Below are positions 42,013 to 50,562 of a DNA stretch of 64,000 nucleotides, one piece after another. The stretch's first letter is position 1, and each line of letters opens with the position of its first letter. Source of the stretch: an uncultured Lachnospiraceae bacterium. GTDB lineage: Bacteria > Bacillota > Clostridia > Lachnospirales > Lachnospiraceae. Below the pieces are notes generated by a model. The model worked only from the letters and a program-made list of their open reading frames with translations. It was not told where the DNA came from and made no database searches. Position numbers and translations under genes: made by a program. The stretch covers positions 1 to 64,000 of the forward strand of contig CALWLY010000021.1 of assembly GCA_944381635.1 (NCBI GenBank), given 5' to 3'.

Positions 42013-42549
42013 ATGGAATTAAAAGGAAGTAAAACAGAAGCTAACTTACTGACAGCATTTGCAGGCGAGTCTCAGGCAAGAAACAAATATACCTACTATG
42101 CATCCAAAGCGAAAAAGGACGGCTATGTTCAGATTGCCAACATTTTTGAGGAAACAGCAAACAACGAGAAAGAACATGCTAAAATCTGGTTCAAGCTGTT
42201 AAAAGGCGGTATCCCGGATACAATCGCAAACTTAAAAGATGCAGCAGAAGGTGAAAACTACGAGTGGACCGATATGTATGCAACCTTCGAAAAAGAAGCA
42301 AGAGAAGAAGGCTTTGATCATATCGCAGACCTGTTCAAAATGGTAGGAGATATCGAGAAAGAACACGAAGAGAGATATCGCAAACTGCTGGCAAACATCG
42401 AAGGAGACCTGGTATTCTCCAAAGACGGTGATGTAGTATGGCAGTGCTCCAACTGCGGTCATATCTGTGTAGGAAAGAAAGCTCCGGAAATCTGCCCGGT
42501 ATGTGCACATCCTCAGGCATATTTCCAGGTAAAAGCTGAGAACTACTGA
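42013..42549 (+). CDS. rbr: Rubrerythrin (classical domain order)
   Basis: Peroxide reductase of anaerobes, 178 aa. The ferritin-like four-helix domain comes first with ligands in [29 protein letters not shown] and [12 protein letters not shown]; the C-terminal rubredoxin-type domain has [10 protein letters not shown] and CPVC. Electron flow is from an NADH-dependent rubredoxin reductase to the rubredoxin centre, then to the di-iron site. AAAGGAG precedes ATG 42013. A strong promoter, a PerR-like box and a perfect terminator make it a single-gene unit. Confidence 0.95.
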   Translation: MELKGSKTEANLLTAFAGESQARNKYTYYASKAKKDGYVQIANIFEETANNEKEHAKIWFKLLKGGIPDTIANLKDAAEGENYEWTDMYATFEKEAREEGFDHIADLFKMVGDIEKEHEERYRKLLANIEGDLVFSKDGDVVWQCSNCGHICVGKKAPEICPVCAHPQAYFQVKAENY

Positions 42550-42575
42550 TAAATAACAGAAAACCTGATAAAGCG

Positions 42576-42620
42576 GGCCTGTGAAAAAACGTGAATTCGT
42601 TTTTTCACAGGCCTTTTTCT
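42576..42620 (+). terminator. Perfect terminator of rubrerythrin
   Basis: GGCCTGTGAAAAAACG (42576-42591) and CGTTTTTTCACAGGCC (42598-42613) form a 16-bp stem with a 6-nt loop and a TTTTTC tail. It may also serve the minus-strand gene ending at 42623 only poorly. Confidence 0.95.
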
Positions 42621-42622
42621 TT

Positions 42623-43261
42623 TTATGCTTTTACATCCATTTTTTTAAGAAGAAAAGTACCGGCGGCGAGAAATAAAAGCAGGTAAAGGAGACAGACTGC
42701 GTAAAAAATGCCGCCTTGTCCGGCAAGCATATCCTCGGACTGGCTGGAGTTCATGCCTGCGGCCATCAGGGAAAAAGGAAATAAAAGTCCGTAGCCCAGG
42801 TTGGATAAAATCAGCCCGAAGATAGAAAGAACAAAGGAAAGGACAATCGGGAAGGCAAAGCTTCGTATGACAGCTGCCAGAAGCAGTATGGCTGCGGCTG
42901 CGCTGAGCCCTCCCAAAAATCTGCGGAAAAGCCAGTAAAAAATCTCCAGGGGCGGAAGGCCGGGAAGAGAACAGATCTTGCTGCAGATAATAAAAAGGAT
43001 AAGCAGCCAGAACTGCGTGAACAGAGCAAACAGAGAAGTCATGATAAATTTGCCCATAAAGATGTCCCGGTAAGGAACAGGCGCGGTGAACAGGCTGTTG
43101 CGGTTATGGTTGTAATTTTCCACACGCCACAGATAAGCACAGCATACGGCTATGAGCGGGGCGTAGAAGAACAAGGCGTAAAAAAGAGTTACCTGGGTCC
43201 AGAGGCTGTACCAGCTGGCGGTAAGGATACCAAGGTTCATCTGATAATTTGCAGTTCCCAT
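42623..43261 (-). pseudogene. ABC-2 permease of lantibiotic-immunity type, 5'-truncated
   Basis: About 212 aa of a permease of the LanE/MutE/EpiE type, with six helices visible (FYALFFYAPLIAVCCAYLW, then MTSLFALFTQFWLLILFIIC and others) and the charged loop ENYNHNRNSLFTAPVPYRD. The first helix and the cytoplasmic N-terminal part seen in intact members (normally about 240-250 aa) are missing. The first ATG at 43261 has no ribosome binding site. The frame continues upstream only as antisense of the kinase fragment. It probably no longer makes a working transporter, and no ATPase partner is next to it. Confidence 0.72.
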
Positions 43262-44497
43262 AATAGCGGGGAAGATGTGGAAAGGAGACTGAAAGAGGGC
43301 GGATGCGAGTTTGCCTTTTTGCTGGATGAAGACGGGAACAGGGTGTGGTCCTGGCAGGTACCCGGGGAAATTCCTGAAAAATACAGCGCCGGTGAGATTG
43401 CCTCTTTTGTCCGCTGGTACCTGAATGACTACCCGGTGTATAGCTGGAAATGTCATGACGGCATGCTTTTTGTGGCTGCCTATCCCAAGGGAGTCTTTGC
43501 AAGAACCAATCTGTTCTGGCCTCGGAAACAGCTGGAAGGGCTTGGAAATATGGCCGCAATCATGTTTCTGGCCAATTTGATCCTGGTGCCGGTTCTGACT
43601 CTGTTTTTTGGCTGGCGCTTTTTTAAAGCGCTCAAACCTGTGGGAAAAGGGATTGAAGCCCTGGCGCAGGGGCAGAAGATTAATCTGGAAGAAAAAGGAA
43701 TTCTGGGGGATTTGAAGAGAAAGATTAACCGGGCGGGGACAATTCTGGAAACGCAAAAAGAGGCTCTGGAAAAAAGAGACAGTACAAGAACCGAATGGAT
43801 TGCCGGAGTATCCCATGACATCCGCACGCCGCTTTCGCTGATCATGGGGTATGCAGATCAGATGCAGCAGGATGTGCACATGGATGAAAAAAACCGGAAA
43901 CTGGCGGAGATGATGAGAGAACAGAGTATTTTTATCCGGAATCTGATCGAGGATCTGAATCTGACGAGTAAACTTACCTACCATGCCCGGCCCCTGCGGC
44001 TGCAGGAATATTGTCCGGCGGCTCTTTTGCGGAAGATTACGGCCGGTTTTTATGACTCCGGAGAATTGACGGAGAACTATTCACTCACTCTTGAAGTGGC
44101 TGCCGGCCTGGAGAGAGAAAAATATGTGGGAGATACCGTGCTTCTGGAACGGCTTTTTAAAAATCTGATCGGAAACAGTATCCGGCATAATCCGGATGGG
44201 TGCAGGATACGTTTTTCTGCCTGGCAGAAAGAAGAGGGATTTGTGGCAGCAGTGTCCGACGACGGCAGCGGTATCCCGGAGGCGGTAAGGAAGAAGGTGC
44301 AGGCGGAAACCACGTCTGATCAGGAGCCTCATGTTATGGGAATTTTAGTGGCCGCGAAAATTGCGCAGGCCCATGAGGGAAGCCTTTCCTTTTCGGAGGA
44401 CGGAAAAACCGTGTTTGTCTATTTACAAAATCTTTCCCGTCAAAGTATACTGGAAAAAAACAGCAAGAGGGTAAGTTATGACGATAAAAACAGATAA
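43262..44497 (+). pseudogene. Sensor histidine kinase, 5'-truncated
   Basis: About 410 codons of a kinase lacking its N-terminal membrane helix and start. The kept part begins within the extracytoplasmic domain (RRLKEGGCEFAFLLDEDG), followed by the second helix (MAAIMFLANLILVPVLTLFF), HAMP-like segment, H-box IAGVSHDIRTPLSLIMGYAD, N-box NLIGNSIRHNP and a G1 box DDGSGI; the G2 box is degenerate (MGILVAAKIA). No ribosome binding site fits any start. The ATG at 43106 would read antisense permease sequence. It meets the truncated permease head to head and overlaps the cca start. Confidence 0.7.
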
Positions 44498-45842
44498 GGA
44501 CAAGTTTTTTATTTCTCTGCCGGAACCGGTAAAGATGATTATAAAAACGTTGCAGCAGGCAGGCTTTGAGGCCTACGCGGTAGGCGGCTGCGTCAGAGAT
44601 TCCGTGCTGGGACGGGTGCCGGACGATTGGGATATCACCACTTCCGCAAAGCCTTCGCAGGTAAAGGAACTGTTTTGCCGCACCGTAGATACCGGAATCA
44701 AGCACGGCACAGTCACGGTCATGTATGGCAAAGAGGGGTTTGAAGTGACTACATACAGGGTAGACGGAGAATACGAGGACGGGCGACATCCTAAAGAGGT
44801 GACTTTTACAGCCAGCCTTGAGGAGGATTTAAAGAGACGCGATTTTACCATCAATGCCATGGCATACAATGAGACGGATGGACTGGTGGATATTTTCGAC
44901 GGAATAGGGGACATTAAGAGAAAGGTGATCCGCTGTGTGGGGAACGCGCAGGAGCGTTTTAATGAGGATGCTCTTCGGATGATGAGGGCGGTAAGATTTT
45001 CGGCTCAGCTTGGCTATGACATCGAGGAAAAAACAAAAGCGGCCATCTGCGCTCTGGCGGAAAACCTTTGCAAGATCAGCGCGGAAAGGGTGCAGATCGA
45101 GCTTTTAAAGCTGGTGGTAAGTCCCCATCCCGATTATTTGAGGATTGCTTATGAAACAGGAATCACAGCGGTGGTATTTCCCGAGTTTGACAAAATGATG
45201 GAGACGGAGCAGCGCAATCCCCACCACTGCTACAGCGTAGGAGAGCACACGCTTTGCTCTATGAGGAATGTGCCTCCGGATAAGGTGCTGCGCCTGACGA
45301 TGCTGTTTCACGATATCGGCAAGCCGGATGTGGCCTTTCGGGATGAGAATGGAAAGGATCATTTTCACGGACATCCGGAAAAAAGCCGGGAAATCGCTTT
45401 AAAAGTGCTGCGGCGTCTGAAGTTTGACAATGATACAATAGAAAAGGTCTGCACGCTCTGCCGTTATCATGATTATAAGATCATGCCGGAGGAAAGTTCC
45501 ATGCGGCGGGCCATGAACCGTATCGGAACCGGCAGCTTTCCCGCTATTTTCCAGGTAAAGAGAGCCGATGCCCTGGCTCAGAGCGATTACCTTCGCCGGG
45601 AAAAGATGGAGGAGCTTGACGAGCTTGAAAAAATATACCGCAGGGTCATCGATGAAAAACAGTGTGTCGTGCTGAAAGATCTGGCCATAAGCGGAAAAGA
45701 TCTGATCGCCGCAGGCATGAAACCGGGGAAAAAACTGGGGGAAGTGCTGGGCATGCTTTTGGAGGAGGTATTAAGCGACCCCGAAAAAAACAACAGGGAA
45801 TATCTGCTAAAACAGGCTGACGCATATAGACAGGGCACTTAA
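44478..45842 (+). CDS. cca: CCA-adding tRNA nucleotidyltransferase
   Basis: Adds CCA to tRNA 3' ends, needed here because both tRNA genes in the window lack encoded CCA. It is 454 aa. The class II nucleotidyltransferase core is seen as EAYAVGGCVRDSVLGR then DDWDITTSAKP. The arm DLKRRDFTINAMAY and EDALRMMRAVRFSAQLGY give the nucleotide- and tRNA-binding motifs. A C-terminal HD-like region has LTMLFHDIGKPD. The start overlaps the end of the kinase fragment by 20 nt, so the gene probably once followed that intact kinase gene or depends on another promoter. Confidence 0.94.
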   Translation: MTIKTDKDKFFISLPEPVKMIIKTLQQAGFEAYAVGGCVRDSVLGRVPDDWDITTSAKPSQVKELFCRTVDTGIKHGTVTVMYGKEGFEVTTYRVDGEYEDGRHPKEVTFTASLEEDLKRRDFTINAMAYNETDGLVDIFDGIGDIKRKVIRCVGNAQERFNEDALRMMRAVRFSAQLGYDIEEKTKAAICALAENLCKISAERVQIELLKLVVSPHPDYLRIAYETGITAVVFPEFDKMMETEQRNPHHCYSVGEHTLCSMRNVPPDKVLRLTMLFHDIGKPDVAFRDENGKDHFHGHPEKSREIALKVLRRLKFDNDTIEKVCTLCRYHDYKIMPEESSMRRAMNRIGTGSFPAIFQVKRADALAQSDYLRREKMEELDELEKIYRRVIDEKQCVVLKDLAISGKDLIAAGMKPGKKLGEVLGMLLEEVLSDPEKNNREYLLKQADAYRQGT

Positions 45843-45904
45843 GACATATCTGCCGCCCGGGCTACATATGATAGGTAATACCTAGGGCAAGGGAGGTAGA
45901 ATGC

Positions 45905-46936
45905 GTGAATGACAGAGCGGCCAGTTTACTGGAAAATTATGATTTGGAAGTTCTTCGTGTCTTAAAAGGAAGAGGCGCTCTTTTATGTGAAATAAAAGGT
46001 GGATGGGCTATCCTGAAAGAATATAGAGGGTCCCAGGCAAGGCTTGCAGTGCAGGAGAAGCTGCTTAAGACTGTAAAAAGAGAGACAGCCGGAAGCGGTG
46101 TGAGCGTGGAACAGCTGTACCGGAACAGAGACGGGGAGCTTGTTAGCCGCGACCAGGATCAGATTCCCTATATTTTAAAGACCTATTTTGAGGGACGGGA
46201 GTGCAACATCAAAGAAAAAGGAGAGTGCCTGAAAACCGTAAAATATCTGGCGCTGCTCCATCAGGCCATGCAGTGTGAGAAACTGGCGGAGGAGAACAAA
46301 CTGCCGGTTTTCTGTCTGGAAACGGAGTACGAAAAGAGAAACAGGGAGCTGAAAAAGGTTCGGAAATTTCTGAAAGAGAAGGGGCAGAAGTCTGTTTTTG
46401 AAATCTATCTTTACCAAAATTATGACTTCTTTTATGAAAAAGCTCTGAAAACGGCGGAAGAAGTAAAAGGATACACAAAGGTGTTCTCCTCGGAGGCTGC
46501 CGCGGAGTGCAAAAGCTTCTGCCACGGGGATTTTCAGCACCACAATGTGCTCTACGGAAGAAACGGCATGGCGGTCATCAATTTTGAAAAATTCATTCTG
46601 GACAATCAGGTGAGAGATCTGTATCAGTTTCTGCGCAAGCTGATGGAGAAAAACAACTGGTCCGAAGAACTCGGCAGGGAGGTCCTGCAGGCTTACAGCC
46701 GGGAAAGACCTTTAAGCGTCTTTGATTTTGTGCAGCTTTATTACCGCTTTGCCTACCCGGAAAAATTCTGGAAAATCGTCAATTTTTATTACAATAACAG
46801 AAAAACATGGATACCGGAACGGAATATGGAAAAACTGTCTGGAGTACTGGAAAAAGAGGAGGCCAAGACAGCCTTTCTGAACCACATATTTTCGGTGGAA
46901 ACTATTGACAAACTGGGCTCTAACGTATATAAATAG
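45905..46936 (+). CDS. CotS-family spore coat kinase-like protein
   Basis: A 343-aa protein of the CotS/YsxE/YutH group, with an aminoglycoside-phosphotransferase-like fold. The catalytic loop is CHGDFQHHNVLYG and the following metal-binding segment is AVINFEKFILDN, where Asn replaces the usual first Asp (VIDFE), so kinase activity may be weak. The N-terminus is KGRGALLCEIKGGWAILKEY. Members bind to the spore coat or take part in glycan attachment. GTG 45905 is used, with GGGAGG upstream. The HU promoter overlaps its last codons. Confidence 0.85.
   Translation: MNDRAASLLENYDLEVLRVLKGRGALLCEIKGGWAILKEYRGSQARLAVQEKLLKTVKRETAGSGVSVEQLYRNRDGELVSRDQDQIPYILKTYFEGRECNIKEKGECLKTVKYLALLHQAMQCEKLAEENKLPVFCLETEYEKRNRELKKVRKFLKEKGQKSVFEIYLYQNYDFFYEKALKTAEEVKGYTKVFSSEAAAECKSFCHGDFQHHNVLYGRNGMAVINFEKFILDNQVRDLYQFLRKLMEKNNWSEELGREVLQAYSRERPLSVFDFVQLYYRFAYPEKFWKIVNFYYNNRKTWIPERNMEKLSGVLEKEEAKTAFLNHIFSVETIDKLGSNVYK
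46905..46933 (+). promoter_or_regulatory. Strong promoter of the HU gene
   Basis: TTGACA (46905-46910), 17-nt spacer, TATAAA (46928-46933), overlapping the end of the CotS-like gene. Confidence 0.9.
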
Positions 46937-47016
46937 TATAGATGTTTCGGGCAAGGAACCCCGTCTTACATTGAATATTATTGAGTAACTGATAGAAATC
47001 AGAGGAGGAGTTCACA

Positions 47017-47292
47017 ATGAACAAAACAGAATTAGTTGCAGCTATCGCTGAACAGGCTGAATTATCTAAAAAAGATGCAGAAAAAGCATTAAAAGCTTTC
47101 ACAGATGTAGTAGCAGAAGAGTTAAAGAAAGGCGAGAAAATCCAGCTGGTAGGATTCGGTACTTTCGAAGTATCTGAAAGAGCAGCAAGAGAAGGAAGAA
47201 ATCCTCAGACTGGAGAAACTATGAAGATCGCAGCTTCCAAATCTCCCAAATTCAAAGCTGGAAAAGCTTTAAAAGACATGATTAACGAATAA
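47017..47292 (+). CDS. hup: DNA-binding protein HU
   Basis: Nucleoid protein that bends DNA as a dimer. It is 91 aa, beginning [20 protein letters not shown], with the arm motif [20 protein letters not shown] and the end KALKDMINE typical of HBsu. A strong GAGGAGG precedes the ATG and codon use is that of a highly expressed gene. It begins the conserved chain toward yabP-yabQ-divIC-spoIIE but has its own promoter and terminator. Confidence 0.97.
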   Translation: MNKTELVAAIAEQAELSKKDAEKALKAFTDVVAEELKKGEKIQLVGFGTFEVSERAAREGRNPQTGETMKIAASKSPKFKAGKALKDMINE

Positions 47293-47327
47293 TAGCTGGC
47301 AATTGATTCTTAGGAATAGCCAAGAAA

Positions 47328-47437
47328 AAGGTGCTGCTGCAGAAGTTTTATCAGGGCAGCCGGCATTCCCTCTCCGTGTGCAGCCACACAGAGAGGGGAG
47401 TCGGGCTGTTTCCCCTCCTTCTGCAACGGCACTTTTT
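47328..47437 (+). terminator. Long branched terminator after HU
   Basis: Outer arms AAAGGTGCTGCTGCAGAAG (47328) and CTTCTGCAACGGCACTTTTT (to 47437) enclose an inner stem CCCTCTCCGTGTG/CACACAGAGAGGG. A T-run ends it. The outer GGTGCTG recalls the R-type hairpins, so it may be a related element. Confidence 0.85.
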
Positions 47438-47482
47438 GTATGACAGAAAATTTTATTTCCTGTCAGACAAAAAGCGCTCCGC
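47437..47482 (+). repeat. Partial GCTCCGC repeat, copy E
   Basis: A hairpin TGACAGAAAAT/ATTTCCTGTCA (47440-47466), an A-run and then GCGCTCCGC, resembling the 5' half of the dispersed GCTCCGCTG repeat but without the rest of the core. Confidence 0.5.
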
Positions 47483-47507
47483 GAGGAAAAACAGAAAGGA
47501 AGAATAG

Positions 47508-47747
47508 ATGAGACTTGATAAATATTTAAAAGTATCCCGTCTGATCAAACGCCGCACGGTTGCCAACGAGGCGTGCGATGCGGGAAGAGTTCTGATCAAT
47601 GACAAACCTGCCAAGGCAAGCGCCAATGTGAAAGAGGGCGATGTGATCACCATTCAGTTCGGTAACAAAGAAGTGAAGGTGGAAGTGCTTGACGTACAGG
47701 AGACCGTGCGCAAGGAAGAGGCCAAAGAGCTGTTCAAATATCTGTAA
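47508..47747 (+). CDS. S4-domain RNA-binding protein, RqcP/YabO-like
   Basis: A 79-aa S4 protein. The domain begins MRLDKYLKVSRLIKRRTVANE and contains ACDAGRVLINDKPAKA. In Firmicutes this gene (yabO, RqcP) helps the RqcH-driven alanine tailing of stalled nascent chains on 50S subunits. Its place just before yabP, yabQ and divIC is the conserved order. The start codon ATG 47508 follows AAAGGAAG. Confidence 0.92.
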   Translation: MRLDKYLKVSRLIKRRTVANEACDAGRVLINDKPAKASANVKEGDVITIQFGNKEVKVEVLDVQETVRKEEAKELFKYL

Positions 47748-47905
47748 TATCACCAAATGGATGGTCTTTTGCTCCCGACTGTGACATATAATCTAAAAGA
47801 ATCAATCAGGAGAGCAGTTCCCCAAAACGCATTTGCGCGGTTGCCCAAAGCGGCAATTTCCTTTTCGGGGGAATGAGGGAAGACTGCAGAAGGAGCATGC
47901 AATCT

Positions 47906-48196
47906 ATGGAAGAGCTGAATGTGAACAAACAGCATCAGCACAAAGTGATGCTGATAAACCGAAAAAACTGCACCATAAGCGGTGTTTCCGACGTGCTTTC
48001 CTTTGATGTGGGAGAGGTACTTCTGGAAACGGACCAGGGTATGCTGATGATAAAGGGAAGCGACCTGCATGTAAGCAGGCTTTCTTTGGACAAAGGAGAG
48101 ATCGATGTGGACGGAAAAGTTGACAGCCTGACTTATTCTGAAAACACCGGTTATGGGGAAAAGGCCCAGTCTCTGCTTTCAAGGCTGTTCAAGTAG
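47906..48196 (+). CDS. yabP: Sporulation protein YabP
   Basis: A 96-aa protein of the YabP/YqfC family, made early in sporulation; the exact role is unknown. The typical segments are MLINRKNCTISGVSDVLSFD and VLLETDQGMLMIKGSDLHV. ATG 47906 is selected because AAGGAG lies 10 nt upstream; an in-frame ATG at 47897 is too close. yabQ starts 7 nt after its stop. Confidence 0.9.
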   Translation: MEELNVNKQHQHKVMLINRKNCTISGVSDVLSFDVGEVLLETDQGMLMIKGSDLHVSRLSLDKGEIDVDGKVDSLTYSENTGYGEKAQSLLSRLFK

Positions 48197-48203
48197 GAAA
48201 TGC

Positions 48204-48737
48204 TTGAGTCCGGTAATTGCAGAGGAAGGCTGGTTTTTACTGTATTCGGTTCTCATGGGACTTGTGATAACGGTGGTCTATGATATACTGAGGATTTTTC
48301 GCCGGGTAGTAAGACACGGGACGTTTCTGGTTTCTGTAGAGGACCTGCTGTTCTGGGGCGCCTGTTCTTTTGGAATTTTCAATATGCTCTACTATGAAAA
48401 CAACGGCATGTTCCGCTGGTTTACGGTGCTGGGAGCTGCCGTGGGCATGCTGCTTTACAAGAAAACCTTCAGCGATCTTTTTGTCCGTTCCTTTACGGCA
48501 CTGTTTTGTCAGATCGGGAAAATACTGACAAAGGTTTTATATTTTCTGTGTACGCCGGTCAGAGCCTATATAAGATGGCAGAAAAAGATGGTGAAAAAAG
48601 CGGAGAAAAAGGCAAAAAGCAGCGGACGTATTTGGAAAAAGCAGTTGACGCTCAGGCTGAAAATGGTTAAAATGATTTTATGTAAACATAAAAAGAAGAG
48701 ACCTGAGAAAACCGAAAAAACCGTAAAGCGGGAGTAA
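48204..48737 (+). CDS. yabQ: Spore cortex biosynthesis protein YabQ
   Basis: A 177-aa membrane protein with about three helices (WFLLYSVLMGLVITVVYDIL, LLFWGACSFGIFNML and the following segment) and a very basic C-terminal tail (KKMVKKAEKKAKSS). In Bacillus it is needed for cortex formation around the forespore. The start is TTG 48204 after AGGAAA; the family N-terminus fits here. It ends 2 nt before divIC. Confidence 0.87.
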   Translation: MSPVIAEEGWFLLYSVLMGLVITVVYDILRIFRRVVRHGTFLVSVEDLLFWGACSFGIFNMLYYENNGMFRWFTVLGAAVGMLLYKKTFSDLFVRSFTALFCQIGKILTKVLYFLCTPVRAYIRWQKKMVKKAEKKAKSSGRIWKKQLTLRLKMVKMILCKHKKKRPEKTEKTVKRE

Positions 48738-48739
48738 TT

Positions 48740-49048
48740 ATGGTAAAAAGAAGATTTACAGTCCGTAAAAGGAAACAGAACCGTCTGGGAATGATCATGG
48801 TCATTATGGTGATTGTCATGATGACTGCAGTGGTAGCCTATAACGGACGTGAACTGCAGGCTAAAAAAGAAGCCTATGCGCAGCAGGAACAGGAACTGCA
48901 GAAGCAGATTGATGAAGAAAAAGCACGCACAGAAGAGCTGGCGGAATATAAAAAATATACCAAGACCAAGAAATTCGCGGAGGAAGTGGCTAAGGATAAA
49001 CTTGGACTGGTTTATGACGGCGAAATTATTTTTCAGTCAGAAGAATAA
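48740..49048 (+). CDS. divIC: Septum formation initiator, DivIC/FtsB family
   Basis: A 102-aa bitopic membrane protein: a basic cytoplasmic head (KRRFTVRKRKQNR), one helix (MIMVIMVIVMMTAVVAY) and an outer coiled coil (ELQAKKEAYAQQEQELQKQI) ending with AKDKLGLVYDGEIIF, the conserved end of FtsB/DivIC proteins. It joins FtsL and DivIB in the division complex. It is in the usual yabP-yabQ-divIC order. Confidence 0.92.
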   Translation: MVKRRFTVRKRKQNRLGMIMVIMVIVMMTAVVAYNGRELQAKKEAYAQQEQELQKQIDEEKARTEELAEYKKYTKTKKFAEEVAKDKLGLVYDGEIIFQSEE

Positions 49049-49186
49049 GGCGGACGGCGAAAAGCTGTCCGCATTTTTTGTCTAACGAAAATGGCAAAGC
49101 GGCACTTGTATTTGACAAAAGATGCAAAAGCGGACTCTTATAATGAACGGCAAAAGGAGCCGCCCCGGCGGCGGAAGGAGGACGCC

Positions 49187-50407
49187 ATGAAAGAAAAAGA
49201 AAGCAGCAGACCAACACAGGAGGCGGAATATTTACTGGAATACGGAAGAAGAAAAATAAGAATGTGCGCAGATACCTTCAAAGACCTTGCGGGTGTTTTC
49301 GAACAGTCGTCTTCTGAGGAGGGAAAAGATATCCCGGAAAAGGCGGATGAGCGCGAAGATTACTTTTTGAGGAGACAGTTAAAGGGTACCCGGTGCCTTT
49401 TAGCGGATAATCTGAGAGAAATGGCAGGAATTATGGATCATGTGGCCGCGGATAAAATTGAATTTATCAGAATGGGAGGAAGAAGGCAGAAACAGATGGT
49501 GAAGGCCATGAATGGGGAAGGACTTATCGTATCGGATTTGTATTTTATCAAAAGGCAGGGGGAGAGACTGCTGATTTCCCTGTCGGTGGGCGTAAAGAAA
49601 AAGGACAAAAGCGTCACGGTGGAAGAAATCGCGGGATATCTTTCCGTGCTTTTGAACATGCGCCTGATGCCGGGACATCGAAATCCCTATTTCGTGGGAA
49701 ATACCCCGGCACAGCTGTATTTTGAGGAGGAGCCTTCCTACTGCTATATGACAGGAACAGCCAGAGCGGTGAAGGAAGGAGAACAGGTATCAGGGGATAC
49801 TTTTTCCTTTTACGAAGGGGATGAGGGCATTCTGACAGCCATTCTCTCAGACGGCATGGGTTCCGGAGAAAAGGCCTTAAAAGACAGCGAGGCCATTGTG
49901 GAGAATATGGAGCGGTTTCTGGAGGCGGGGCTTCCCGTTTCCACCGGCATCCAGGCGTTAAACAGCATGATGTCGGCCCAGGAGCCGGACGAAAACATGT
50001 CCACCCTGGACGTATGCCGGTTTGATCTGTACGAGGGAAACGCATCGTTTTATAAAGTAGGCGCGGCGTGCAGTTTTTTAAAGCATGGCGTTTATGTGGA
50101 AAAAATACAGTCGGACACACTTCCTCTTGGAGTGTTTCCCAGGATAGAATCAAAACCTGTGGAACGGACACTCTCGGACGGAGACATGATAATCATAGTC
50201 AGCGACGGTGCGATGGAACACTGGCCGGAAGGAGACGGAGAGAGTGCGCTTTTGGACTTTATCGGCAGGACGGATACGGATTCTCCGGTGGATATGGCCA
50301 ATCGGATCCTTCGCTTTGTGATTGAAAAATGCCAGGGGCATATCCGGGATGACATGACAGTGCTGGCAGTGGGAATCTGGGAAAATCAGCTGGAGGACAA
50401 CGATTGA
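49187..50407 (+). CDS. spoIIE: SpoIIE-type PP2C phosphatase without membrane region
   Basis: Serine phosphatase that in sporulation dephosphorylates SpoIIAA and so activates sigma F. This copy has 406 aa and lacks the ten N-terminal membrane helices of the B. subtilis protein (about 827 aa); only the central linker domain and the PP2C domain (from about residue 200) remain. The metal site is intact: GDTFSFYEGDEG, LSDGMGSGEKA, VSDGAMEHWPEG and RDDMTVLAVGI. ATG 49187 is used with AAGGAGG; an in-frame ATG at 49091 has no site. Position after divIC is the standard one for spoIIE. Confidence 0.87.
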   Translation: MKEKESSRPTQEAEYLLEYGRRKIRMCADTFKDLAGVFEQSSSEEGKDIPEKADEREDYFLRRQLKGTRCLLADNLREMAGIMDHVAADKIEFIRMGGRRQKQMVKAMNGEGLIVSDLYFIKRQGERLLISLSVGVKKKDKSVTVEEIAGYLSVLLNMRLMPGHRNPYFVGNTPAQLYFEEEPSYCYMTGTARAVKEGEQVSGDTFSFYEGDEGILTAILSDGMGSGEKALKDSEAIVENMERFLEAGLPVSTGIQALNSMMSAQEPDENMSTLDVCRFDLYEGNASFYKVGAACSFLKHGVYVEKIQSDTLPLGVFPRIESKPVERTLSDGDMIIIVSDGAMEHWPEGDGESALLDFIGRTDTDSPVDMANRILRFVIEKCQGHIRDDMTVLAVGIWENQLEDND

Positions 50408-50562
50408 TTTTCAGGTGAGAATTCGCTATAGTTAATTTAGCGTAGGTGTACAGGGGGCAATACTGCGGAAAAAGGGCCTGTCGAAGCTCTTTCTGATCTG
50501 TTTTTGCTTCGTCTGCATTTTTGTACACCGGCCACGGACATACGAAAAACGAGGATGAAAAT

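Noticed and set aside
42623..43984. A 453-codon minus-strand open frame covering permease and more
   Set aside because: Only the C-terminal 212 codons look like protein. The rest is antisense of the kinase fragment and has no protein-like composition.
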